Assembly: GCA_963831705.1 (NCBI GenBank)
Contig: CAWHRE010000010.1
Span: forward strand, 248,001-312,000
Origin: DASQPR01 sp963831705
GTDB taxonomy: Bacteria > Actinomycetota > Actinomycetes > Mycobacteriales > Micromonosporaceae
Direction of reading: 5' to 3'
Length of the DNA: 64,000 nucleotides
How positions within the stretch are numbered: position 1 is the stretch's first letter; the number at the start of each line of letters is the position of its first letter. A program made the translations under genes and the position numbers. Shown here piece after piece: positions 30,909 to 37,811 of this stretch. Below the pieces are notes generated by a model. It did not search any database and was not told where the DNA came from. It saw only the letters and a list, made by a program, of their open reading frames with translations.

Positions 30909-31463
30909 TCATTTACGGAGGGTGGGATCCACTCCGCGATCAAGATCGTCCCACATCGTCGCGTCCGTGACCGGACGGTCCTTCGGGGCGGCGGCACGCT
31001 CGTACTTCGCGCCCATCGAAGGCCACGTCGAACCCTCGCGTACCGTCCGGAATCCGGCGTACGTCACCAGGAGACCGCCGAGCATCACGAGCACCGGCCA
31101 TGCGTACCGGGCGCCGGCGGCGAAGCGGAGCCCGTCGGCGCCGCCCGCGATGATCGCGATCCCGGCGACGCTGAGCAGCGCGCCGATCACCGTTCTGGCA
31201 CGCCCGCGCGTCGCGAGCAGCGCGCCGGTACCGGCCAGCGCCACCAGCGCGACCGCGATCGGCCAGCCGAGATGCGAGGAGCCGGTCTGCGATGTCTGCA
31301 GCGGCGGCAGCGGAGCCGGACGCCGGGTGAGGACGGTCGACCAAGCACGGGTTACCGCGAAGATGGCGAGACCGGCGCCGGCCAGGCAGGCCACCAGCGC
31401 TCGGACAAAGCCACTGCGGCCAGCCGATGTGGTACTCGCATCCGTTTCCGTATCCTGAGTCAT
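30909..31463 (-). CDS. Trp biosynthesis-associated membrane protein (TIGR02234 family)
   Basis: A 184-residue protein with four membrane segments (about 20-40, 68-85, 92-112 and 120-140) and the hallmark AVTRAWSTVLTRRPAPLPPL after the first segment. The family sits beside trpE in most Actinobacteria; biochemical role unknown. It overlaps the trpE stop by 4 bp (ATGA), so it is translationally coupled to anthranilate synthase. Confidence 0.9.
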   Translation of the reverse strand: MTQDTETDASTTSAGRSGFVRALVACLAGAGLAIFAVTRAWSTVLTRRPAPLPPLQTSQTGSSHLGWPIAVALVALAGTGALLATRGRARTVIGALLSVAGIAIIAGGADGLRFAAGARYAWPVLVMLGGLLVTYAGFRTVREGSTWPSMGAKYERAAAPKDRPVTDATMWDDLDRGVDPTLRK

Positions 31464-32992
31464 CGAGCCGGCCGCAACGTTTCGGCCGACGTGATCGCCG
31501 CCAGCACGGCGGCGGCCTTGTTGATCGTTTCCTGCTCCTCCGCGGCCGGATCGGAGTCGGCCACGATGCCGCCGCCGGCCTGCACATAGGCGACACCGTC
31601 GCGGATCAGGGCGGTCCGGATCGCGATCGCGGTGTCCAAATCGCCGCCGAAGCCGAAGTAGCCGACGATGCCGCCGTACAGGCCGCGCCGGGTCGGTTCC
31701 AGCTCCTCGATGATCTCCATCGCGCGTACCTTGGGCGCGCCGGAGAGCGTACCGGCCGGGAACGTCGCGACCAGCGCGTCGAACGGGCTCCGCGCGGGTG
31801 CCAGGTCGCCGACCACGGTCGACACGATGTGCATCACGTGGCTGTAGCGCTCGATCGTCGCGAATTCCGGCACTTCGACCGTGCCGGGCAGGCAGACTCG
31901 GCCGAGGTCGTTGCGGCCGAGGTCGACGAGCATGACGTGCTCGGAACGTTCCTTCGGATCGGCGAGCAGCTCATCGGCGAGCGACGCGTCCTCCTCCGGT
32001 GTCGCGCCGCGCCAGCGCGTCCCGGCGATCGGGTGCAACAGCGCGCGGCCGTTCGTCACCTTCAGGTGTGCCTCGGGCGAGGAGCCAACCACATCAAAAT
32101 CATCAAAGCGGAGCAGATACATGTACGGGCTGGGGTTGCTCATCCGCAGTACGCGATAAATGTCAACCGGATCGGCTTCGGTTGGACGCTCGAAGCGTTG
32201 CGCGACCACGATCTGGAAGCACTCGCCGTCCGCGATCGCTTCCTTCGCCTGCTCCACAAACTTCTGGTGATGCCCGTCGTGCGTACGCGAGACCGGCTTC
32301 CCAGCCGGCAACATGTCCACCGTGGACACGAGCGGCGGCGTAGGGCGGGACAACGCCGTGGTCATCGCGTCCAGACGGCCGATCGCGTGGTGATAGCGGG
32401 CGACCGCGTCGGCCTCGTCCGCGCCGGGGTCGATGATCGCGTTCGCGACCAGCAGCGCGGAACCGGTGAAGTGGTCCAGCACGACCAGATCGGTCGCCAG
32501 CATCATGCTGAAATCGGGCACGTGCAGATCGTCCACGGCGATCGACGGCAGCTTCTCGAATCGGCGCACGATGTCGTACGCCATGAAGCCGACCAGTCCA
32601 CCGGTCAGCGGTGGCAGATCCTCGCCGGTGTCCGGCTGTCCTTCGGCCGAGAGCGCGGCGATCGTGGCACGAAGTGCCTCAACGGCGTCACCACTCGTCG
32701 GTACGCCGGCCGGCGGCGTGCCGAGCCACTTCGCCGTACCGCCGTCGGACGTGAGCGTGGCGGCACTGCGTACGCCGATGAACGAGTACCGCGACCAGGC
32801 GATGCCGCCGGTGACCGCGCCCTGTTCGGCCGATTCCAGCAGGAAGCTGCCCGGACCGCCGGCCAGCTTTCGGTATACGCCGACCGGCGTCTCGCCGTCG
32901 GCGAGCAGACGGCGCGTTACCGGGATCACCCGGAAGTCGCGGGCAAGCCGACGGAAGGTGCTCTCGCCGGGCCGAACCGCTCCGCTGGTCAT
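31460..32992 (-). CDS. trpE: anthranilate synthase component I
   Basis: Makes anthranilate from chorismate, the committed step of tryptophan synthesis. A 510-residue protein: an N-terminal domain with the feedback-binding region LLESAEQGAVTGGIAWSRYS (an LLES-type motif), and a catalytic chorismate-binding domain with HPIAGTRWRGATPEED, LVDLGRNDLGRV, SHVMHIVSTVVG, AGTLSGAPKVRAMEII and GGGIVADSDPAAEEQET. It overlaps hisI upstream and the TIGR02234 gene downstream by 4 bp each. trpG and trpD are not in the window. Confidence 0.96.
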   Translation of the reverse strand: MTSGAVRPGESTFRRLARDFRVIPVTRRLLADGETPVGVYRKLAGGPGSFLLESAEQGAVTGGIAWSRYSFIGVRSAATLTSDGGTAKWLGTPPAGVPTSGDAVEALRATIAALSAEGQPDTGEDLPPLTGGLVGFMAYDIVRRFEKLPSIAVDDLHVPDFSMMLATDLVVLDHFTGSALLVANAIIDPGADEADAVARYHHAIGRLDAMTTALSRPTPPLVSTVDMLPAGKPVSRTHDGHHQKFVEQAKEAIADGECFQIVVAQRFERPTEADPVDIYRVLRMSNPSPYMYLLRFDDFDVVGSSPEAHLKVTNGRALLHPIAGTRWRGATPEEDASLADELLADPKERSEHVMLVDLGRNDLGRVCLPGTVEVPEFATIERYSHVMHIVSTVVGDLAPARSPFDALVATFPAGTLSGAPKVRAMEIIEELEPTRRGLYGGIVGYFGFGGDLDTAIAIRTALIRDGVAYVQAGGGIVADSDPAAEEQETINKAAAVLAAITSAETLRPAR

Positions 32993-33393
32993 GACGCCTC
33001 CTCAACGACGATCACGACATCCTCATCGAGGACTCCACCGTTGTCGACCAGCACGTCACCGAAGCAGGTTGGTTCGCCGGTGTGGCAGGCCGCGCCGGTC
33101 TGATCCACCAGAACGAGCAGCGTGTCGCCGTCGCAATCCAGCGCGACCGACATGACCTCCTGCCGATGCCCCGACGTCTCCCCCTTGATCCAGAGCGACT
33201 GCCGCGAACGGGACCAGTAGGTTGCCTGGCGCGTCGTGAGCGTGTGATGCAGCGCGACATCGTTCATCCACGCCATCATCAACACCTCCCGCGTGTCGTA
33301 CTGCTGAACGATCGCGGGCACGAGGCCGTTCACGTCGCGCTTGAGGCGCGCCGCGATCATCGGATCAAGGCCGGACATCACTGGGACGGACAC
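32989..33393 (-). CDS. hisI: phosphoribosyl-AMP cyclohydrolase
   Basis: Third step of histidine synthesis, opening the adenine ring of phosphoribosyl-AMP. About 134 residues with the zinc/magnesium core YWSRSRQSLWIKGETSGH, LDCDGDTLLVLVDQTGAACH and TGEPTCF (Asp and Cys ligands). A GTG at 33393 is chosen because GACAAT (33405-33400) is 6 nt upstream (leaderless); ATG 33378 in frame is an alternative. No HisE domain is fused. It heads hisI-trpE-TIGR02234, as in other Actinobacteria, but is 17 kb from the rest of the his cluster. Confidence 0.92.
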   Translation of the reverse strand: MSVPVMSGLDPMIAARLKRDVNGLVPAIVQQYDTREVLMMAWMNDVALHHTLTTRQATYWSRSRQSLWIKGETSGHRQEVMSVALDCDGDTLLVLVDQTGAACHTGEPTCFGDVLVDNGGVLDEDVVIVVEEAS

Positions 33394-33399
33394 CGGCCA

Positions 33400-33405
33400 A
33401 TTGTC
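33400..33405 (-). promoter_or_regulatory. -10 element of the hisI-trpE operon
   Basis: Minus-strand GACAAT ends 6 nt before the proposed GTG start of hisI. The -35 region is not recognisable. Confidence 0.35.
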
Positions 33406-33463
33406 GCCCACACCCCACATCCCCCGCCATCGCCATCCCACCCGCATCTCACATGAGGTTGCG

Positions 33464-33545
33464 ATGATCGCGATTCTTGGCGCGAATGGATGTCCAGCGC
33501 TGTGATCATGACGAAATGGCATCGCCCATCGTCCAAGATCGCGAA
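33464..33545. repeat. family B 82-bp near-palindromic element, copy 1
   Basis: Arms GATCGCGATTCTTGG (33464-33478) and CCAAGATCGCGAATC (33531-33545) flank a core GTCCAGCGCTGTGATCATG (33490-33508). The copy at 39633-39714 is the same length, inverted, and about two-thirds identical; its core differs at two positions. A family A element starts 28 bp to the right. Confidence 0.7.
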
Positions 33546-33573
33546 TCACCACCGCTAGCAGCCGCTGACGCGA

Positions 33574-33611
33574 AGTTGATCCTGGAGTTAACTCAGGTAC
33601 CAGGATCAACT
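33574..33611. repeat. dispersed inverted repeat, family A copy 3 (short form)
   Basis: AGTTGATCCTGGAGTTA (33574-33590) and CCAGGATCAACT (33600-33611) with only a few bases between. It begins 15 nt downstream of the stop of the secreted-protein gene (-) and upstream of hisI. Confidence 0.85.
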
Positions 33612-33625
33612 TCGCGGCGGCACGG

Positions 33626-34387
33626 TCAGGAAGCTGCTGCAGCCAGGGACTTGAGGCCCTGGGCTGCGGTCTTCGCGTCCGCGGCCGCGGTCTTCAGGTC
33701 GGCTCGAGCCGCCTTCACACCAGAGCGCACCGGAGCCACCGCGGCCTGCATCGCCGACGCGTCCGGACTGGGCTGCGCCGCGAGAAGACCGGCCGTCAAG
33801 CCGTTCAACGACGATTTTGCCGCCGAAAGCTTGGATGCCATGTCGGACAGCGCGGCCTGCTCCGGAGCGACGTTCTTGCCGGCCGCACCGAGCTGCGTCG
33901 CGAGCGCGGCGAGCTTGTCGTGCGCCGCCTGCAGCTTCGCTATCACCGCGGTCTCGGCGTCGGCGGCGACCGTGAACCGTACCTTCGGCACCACGAGCAT
34001 GTAGATCCGGTAGTCATCGATCATGCTCTTGGCGTCGGCGCGTACGCCGGCGACGGTCGTCTCGGCGTTCGTCTTCGTCCGGAGCGCTTGCAGGCCACTC
34101 GTATCGCTGGTCGCCAACGCCGACAGCGTCGACTTGTCACTGCTGCTCAGATTCGTGGCCCCGTTGATCGCGATTTTCAACGCGCCCAACGTCGCGAGAC
34201 GCAGGTCGATGCGTGCGTCGACCGCCGCCTTCCACTGCGGCAACGTCGCGTTGGCCGGAAGCGTGCCACCGACTCCGGCGACGGTGCTGCTCGCCGCGTC
34301 GGCCGCGATACCACCGACGAGGACGGTCCCGCCGAGAACGAGCGCGCCGACCATCGCGGTCGCCGCGAGCAACTTAATTCGCGTCAT
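33626..34387 (-). CDS. hypothetical secreted helical protein
   Basis: Function not recognised. 253 residues with a Sec signal peptide (hydrophobic 5-28, cleavage near ADAASS). The mature protein is almost entirely Ala/Leu/Lys/Asp-rich and predicted helical (coiled-coil-like, for example QAAHDKLAALATQLGAAGKN and SGVKAARADLKTAAADAKTA), with no cysteines. The ATG at 34387 overlaps the end of the preceding lipoprotein gene by 14 bp, so the two are an operon. Likely a cell-wall-associated or periplasmic helical-bundle protein. Confidence 0.7.
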   Translation of the reverse strand: MTRIKLLAATAMVGALVLGGTVLVGGIAADAASSTVAGVGGTLPANATLPQWKAAVDARIDLRLATLGALKIAINGATNLSSSDKSTLSALATSDTSGLQALRTKTNAETTVAGVRADAKSMIDDYRIYMLVVPKVRFTVAADAETAVIAKLQAAHDKLAALATQLGAAGKNVAPEQAALSDMASKLSAAKSSLNGLTAGLLAAQPSPDASAMQAAVAPVRSGVKAARADLKTAAADAKTAAQGLKSLAAAAS

Positions 34388-34694
34388 TGTCGGATGCCTT
34401 ATCTGCTGCGGTGATGTTGCCGTCGATTTGCGAGAGCGCCGCGTTCACCTGTGCGAGCTGCGCATTGATGGATGCCAGTTGGGTCGTTGCCGACGTCGAA
34501 GTGCCGGTGGTCGCATCCGTTGTCGCCGTTGGCTTCGGCGTCGTCGCTGCTCCGACCTGGGTGGTGCCGGCGGCCGGAGTGGTGGTGCCGCCCTGCAGGC
34601 CGCCCCGGTCGGCCCGATGACTCGCGCAACCGGATATCGCGAGCGTCGTGGCGAGCACGGTGGCAAGCGCCACGATGCCCAGGATTCGCTTCAT
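34374..34694 (-). CDS. small hypothetical lipoprotein
   Basis: 106 residues: a lipobox (LAISGC, C23), a Thr/Ala/Gly-rich stalk (30-70) and a C-terminal amphipathic helix (ASINAQLAQVNAALSQIDGN) with heptad-like spacing. Function unknown. SD AAGGAG is 10 nt upstream of the ATG. Overlaps the next gene by 14 bp; the helix may pair with that gene's secreted helical product (inference). Controlled by the repeat-rich region at 34714-34787. Confidence 0.7.
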   Translation of the reverse strand: MKRILGIVALATVLATTLAISGCASHRADRGGLQGGTTTPAAGTTQVGAATTPKPTATTDATTGTSTSATTQLASINAQLAQVNAALSQIDGNITAADKASDNDAN

Positions 34695-34713
34695 CTGATG
34701 CGTACTCCTTGGT

Positions 34714-34787
34714 ATGTCGATCGGTCGAAGATATGTCGATCGGTCGAATCGATAGGTCGATCAGTCGAAAGACAGCATGTCGATGAA
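34714..34787. repeat. iteron-like direct repeats in a divergent control region
   Basis: Four copies of a unit ATGTCGATCGGTCGAA: exact at 34714-34729 and 34733-34748, variant AGGTCGATCAGTCGAA at 34754-34769, partial ATGTCGATGAA at 34777-34787. Start-to-start spacing is 19, 21 and 23 bp, about two helical turns. It lies between the lipoprotein gene (-) and the SDR gene (+) and probably binds a regulator cooperatively. Confidence 0.65.
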
Positions 34788-34833
34788 TTGCGAACGTTGA
34801 GCACGGCGAGATGTACGGATTCTGTAAAGCCCA

Positions 34834-34839
34834 TACCGT
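34834..34839 (+). promoter_or_regulatory. -10 element of the SDR gene
   Basis: TACCGT ends 7 nt before the ATG at 34847, implying a leaderless transcript. No convincing -35; the four direct repeats lie 45-120 bp upstream and may be activator sites. Confidence 0.4.
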
Positions 34840-34846
34840 GTCGGAC

Positions 34847-35584
34847 ATGAATGACGTAACGATGGTGACCGGCGGCAGCCGGGGAATAGGTGCCGCTACC
34901 TGCCGGAAGCTGGCCGTACTCGGTCATGATCTGGCGATCGGGTACCGAACCGATGCCGACGCGGCGGCCGCGGTGGCAGCCGACGTTCGGAATCTCGGCG
35001 GCCGTGCGTTGCCGGTCCGGCTCGATACGACCGTACGGGCCGACGTCGAAGCCGCGTTCGACCAAGCAAGCGTGGCGTTCGGGCCGGTGACCGGCCTGGT
35101 GAACAACGCCGGCGTGGGGAGCGCGATCGGATCGTTCATCGACCTCGCCGAGGACGATCTGCGCCGGGTCATCGATGTGAACGTGATCGGCTACGTGCTC
35201 TGCGCCCAATCCGCAGCGCGGCGCATGGTCGCCGGCAACGGCGGATCCATCGTCAACGTCTCCTCCGCCGCATCGACGCTGGGCAGCCCGAACGAGTACG
35301 TGCACTACGCGGCGAGCAAGGCGGCGATCGACACGCTCACGGTCGGGCTCTCGAAGGAGCTCGGCCCGTACGGCATCCGGGTCAACACGGTGTCGCCCGG
35401 CGTGATCGAGACCGAATTCCACGCGGGCAGCGGCGAACCCGGCCGGGCCGCGCGGGTCGGGCCACAGGCGCCGCTCGGTCGAGCCGGACGCCCGGACGAG
35501 GTGGCGGCCGCGATCGCATGGCTGCTCAGCGCGGAAGCGTCGTACACGACGGGCGCCACGCTGCGGGTCGCCGGAGGACGGTAG
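34847..35584 (+). CDS. short-chain dehydrogenase/reductase (SDR)
   Basis: A 245-residue NAD(P)H-dependent oxidoreductase: cofactor motif TGGSRGIG at residue 7, NNAG, the catalytic Ser (NVSSAAS), Tyr and Lys (YVHYAASKAA) and the PG motif RVNTVSPGVIETEF. Basic residue R10 in the cofactor loop and FabG-like features suggest NADPH. The ATG at 34847 starts directly at the fold; an ATG at 34811 in frame is unlikely. Substrate unknown. Confidence 0.9.
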   Translation: MNDVTMVTGGSRGIGAATCRKLAVLGHDLAIGYRTDADAAAAVAADVRNLGGRALPVRLDTTVRADVEAAFDQASVAFGPVTGLVNNAGVGSAIGSFIDLAEDDLRRVIDVNVIGYVLCAQSAARRMVAGNGGSIVNVSSAASTLGSPNEYVHYAASKAAIDTLTVGLSKELGPYGIRVNTVSPGVIETEFHAGSGEPGRAARVGPQAPLGRAGRPDEVAAAIAWLLSAEASYTTGATLRVAGGR

Positions 35585-35607
35585 CCGTGGGGGTGGATAG
35601 CCGAGCG

Positions 35608-35665
35608 TTGACACGTCCAGCGTAATTCATCTACCGTTGAATTCATCACTCAATGAATTCAACGG
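35608..35665 (+). promoter_or_regulatory. promoter with perfect 13-6-13 palindrome upstream of the ABC exporter
   Basis: -35 TTGACA (35608-35613), 18-bp spacer, -10 TACCGT (35632-35637). A perfect inverted repeat CCGTTGAATTCAT (35634-35646) / ATGAATTCAACGG (35653-35665) begins in the -10 and runs into the ribosome site. A third AATTCAT half-site precedes it (about 35624-35630). It is the likely operator of the TetR regulator encoded two genes downstream. Confidence 0.6.
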
Positions 35666-35673
35666 AGGCTCGC

Positions 35674-36402
35674 ATGGATGTTGCAATCGACGTCGACTCC
35701 CTCGTCGTACGTCGTGGTGGCCACACGATCCTGAACGGCATCAGCTGCCAGTTCCCGACCGGCAGCGTGACCGGTCTGCTCGGCCCGAGTGGCAGCGGCA
35801 AGACGACGTTGATGCGGTCCATCGTTGGCGTACAAAAAATTGCTTCGGGTTCGGTGACCGTTCTCGGTGAGCCGGCCGGATCAGCGCACCTGCGGCGGAC
35901 CGTCGGTTACCTCACGCAAGCGCCGAGCGTTTACGCAGACCTCACCGTGCGGGAAAACGCGCGCTACTTCGCATCGCTCTACGACGGCGTCACGACCGCC
36001 GACGCTGATGCGGCGATCGCGGACGTCGGCCTCACGAAGGCCGCCGGCCAGGTCGTCGGCACGCTCTCGGGCGGCCAGCGCAGCCGCGCCTCGCTCGCCT
36101 GCACATTGCTCGGCAACCCCCGGCTGCTGATCCTCGATGAACCGACCGTCGGTCAGGATCCCGTGCTACGCGAGGACCTCTGGCAGCGCTTTCACGCGCT
36201 CGCCGCGGCCGGCACGACGCTGGTCGTGTCGAGCCACGTGATGGACGAAGCGGGCCGTTGCGATCGGCTGATCCTCATTCGGGAAGGCGAAATCATCGCC
36301 AACGACACGCCGGACGCGGTCCGCGCCGCGACCGGTACCGACGACCTCGAGCAATCGTTCCTGCGGCTGATCCGCGACGAAAAGCAGGAGCTGGCGGCAT
36401 GA
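35674..36402 (+). CDS. ABC transporter ATP-binding protein (drug exporter type)
   Basis: A 242-residue DRA-type ATPase: Walker A LLGPSGSGKTTLMR, Q-loop YLTQAP, signature LSGGQRSRASLA, Walker B LLILDEPTVGQDP and switch His SSHVMDE. The ATG at 35674 has GGAGG 5 nt upstream and is preferred to the ATG at 35653, which lies in the operator palindrome. It overlaps the permease gene by 4 bp. With the permease and the TetR gene it forms a probable drug- or lipid-export operon. Confidence 0.92.
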   Translation: MDVAIDVDSLVVRRGGHTILNGISCQFPTGSVTGLLGPSGSGKTTLMRSIVGVQKIASGSVTVLGEPAGSAHLRRTVGYLTQAPSVYADLTVRENARYFASLYDGVTTADADAAIADVGLTKAAGQVVGTLSGGQRSRASLACTLLGNPRLLILDEPTVGQDPVLREDLWQRFHALAAAGTTLVVSSHVMDEAGRCDRLILIREGEIIANDTPDAVRAATGTDDLEQSFLRLIRDEKQELAA

Positions 36403-37137
36403 ACCCCAAGATCCTATTTAGTACGACCAACCGCGTCCTCCGCCAACTCAGCCACGACAAGCGCACGATCGCGCTGATCCTGGTGGTCCCCGCGCTGCTC
36501 CTCACGCTGATGTACTACGTGTTCGACCGCCAGGCCGGCGTCTTCGACCATGTCGGCCTGATCCTGTTGGGCGTCTTCCCGTTCGTGCTGATGTTCCTGA
36601 TCACAAGCATCGCGATGCTGCGCGAACGCACCACCGGCACGCTCGAGCGCCTGCTCACTACGCCGATGGGCAAGCTCGATCTGCTGTTCGGGTACGCGAT
36701 CGCGTTCGGCCTGGTCGCGGCGGTACAGGCGGCGATCCTGACCGCGATCGGCTACTGGGCGTTCGGGCTGACCATCGCCGGCAGCGTTTGGCTGGTCGTG
36801 CTGATCGCGGTCGCGGACGCGATCCTCGGGATGGCACTCGGTCTGCTGTGCAGCGCATTCGCCCGGAGCGAGTTCCAGGCCGTCCAGTTCCTGCCGCTGG
36901 TCGTGTTCCCGCAGACTCTTCCTGTGCGGCCTGTTCGCTCCTCGGGCGGCCATGGCCTCGGCGCTGCACTGGATCAGCGATGCGCTGCCGATGACGTACG
37001 CGGTCGAGGCCCTCCAGGAGATCGGCCGTAACGTCACCGCATCCACGATCATGTGGCGTGACTTCGGCATCGTGGTCGGAGCCGCGGTCATCGCGTTGAC
37101 GCTGGCGGCTGCAACGTTGCGGCGGCGCACTGACTAA
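36399..37137 (+). pseudogene. ABC-2 type permease with a single-base frameshift
   Basis: The N-terminal frame (from ATG 36399) encodes about 172 residues with five membrane segments, ending at VVFPQ. One extra base near 36915 then throws it into a non-coding-like frame that stops at 37031. Dropping that base restores LFLCGLFAPRAAMASALHWI and the rest of the permease to 37137 (SDALPMTYAVEALQEIG...), the normal ABC-2 ending. Family length is about 245 residues, which the repaired reading gives. Either a genuine inactivating mutation, a sequencing error, or (least likely) programmed frameshifting; the site is not a homopolymer. The ATPase and TetR genes on either side are intact. Confidence 0.8.
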
Positions 37138-37150
37138 CCTGAACTCGCCG

Positions 37151-37182
37151 AGTTGATCCTGGAGTTAACTCCAGGATCAACT
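37151..37182. repeat. dispersed inverted repeat, family A copy 4 (perfect 32-bp palindrome)
   Basis: AGTTGATCCTGGAGTT (37151-37166) followed immediately by its exact reverse complement (37167-37182) with no loop. It is the minimal form of family A, 14 bp after the permease stop and 32 bp before tetR. A terminator or a protein-binding site are both possible. Confidence 0.92.
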
Positions 37183-37214
37183 TCGAGCGGGGCTTACGGA
37201 CACAGTGGGGTGAC

Positions 37215-37811
37215 ATGCCGAGAACCGGACGCCGCAAGGGCACGCCGGACACCCGGGACGCGATCCTCGATGCGGCCCGAGACGCGTTCGCGGACAAGGG
37301 TTTCGACGGCGCCACGGTACGCGGCATCGCCACCGCCGCCGGCGTCGATCCGGCGCTCGTACACCACTATTTCGGCACCAAGGAACAGCTGTTCCTGGCC
37401 ACCGTCGACATCCCGGTCGATCCCGGCGACTTTGTGCCGATGGCCATCTCGGGCGACCTCGAACACCTCGGGGAACGCGTCGTCCGGACGTTTCTGTCAG
37501 TTTGGGACGACCCTCGGACCGGAGCGCCGTTGGTGGCGTTGATCCGTACCGGAATCCAGCATGACTGGTCGGCCCGGCTGCTTCGGGAATTCGTGACCGC
37601 CCAGATCCTCCGCCGGATCATCGCCCGCCTGGATGTGCCGCCGGCCGAGTCGCAGATGCGCGCCGCTTTGACCGCGTCCCAGATGATCGGCCTGGGGTTG
37701 GCCCGCTACCTGCTCAAGCTCGAGCCGCTGGCGAGTGCCGACGGCGAAACCGTGGTACGCCTGATGGCCCCGACGATTCAGCGCTATCTCACCGAACCGC
37801 TCGAGGTCTAG
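37215..37811 (+). CDS. TetR family transcriptional regulator
   Basis: A 198-residue repressor: TetR_N helix-turn-helix (about 12-58; TRDAILDAARDAFADKGFDGATVRGIA, here read as two helices, then VDPALVHHYFGTKEQLF) and a C-terminal ligand domain of the TetR_C_17-like type. The ATG at 37215 follows a GGGGTG ribosome site. Being third after the ABC pair, it probably represses the promoter at 35608. Its TAG stop shares CTAG with the stop of the convergent gene. Confidence 0.9.
   Translation: MPRTGRRKGTPDTRDAILDAARDAFADKGFDGATVRGIATAAGVDPALVHHYFGTKEQLFLATVDIPVDPGDFVPMAISGDLEHLGERVVRTFLSVWDDPRTGAPLVALIRTGIQHDWSARLLREFVTAQILRRIIARLDVPPAESQMRAALTASQMIGLGLARYLLKLEPLASADGETVVRLMAPTIQRYLTEPLEV

Noticed and set aside
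34714..34787. Iteron-like repeats as a plasmid-type replication origin
   Set aside because: No rep gene, DnaA boxes or AT-rich unwinding region nearby; the setting is a divergent promoter in a chromosomal region.
37151..37182. The 32-bp palindrome as an attachment or recombination site
   Set aside because: Palindromic sites occur in attP/dif, but no integrase or XerCD gene is nearby, and the arm recurs eight times, so a repeat family is the better explanation.
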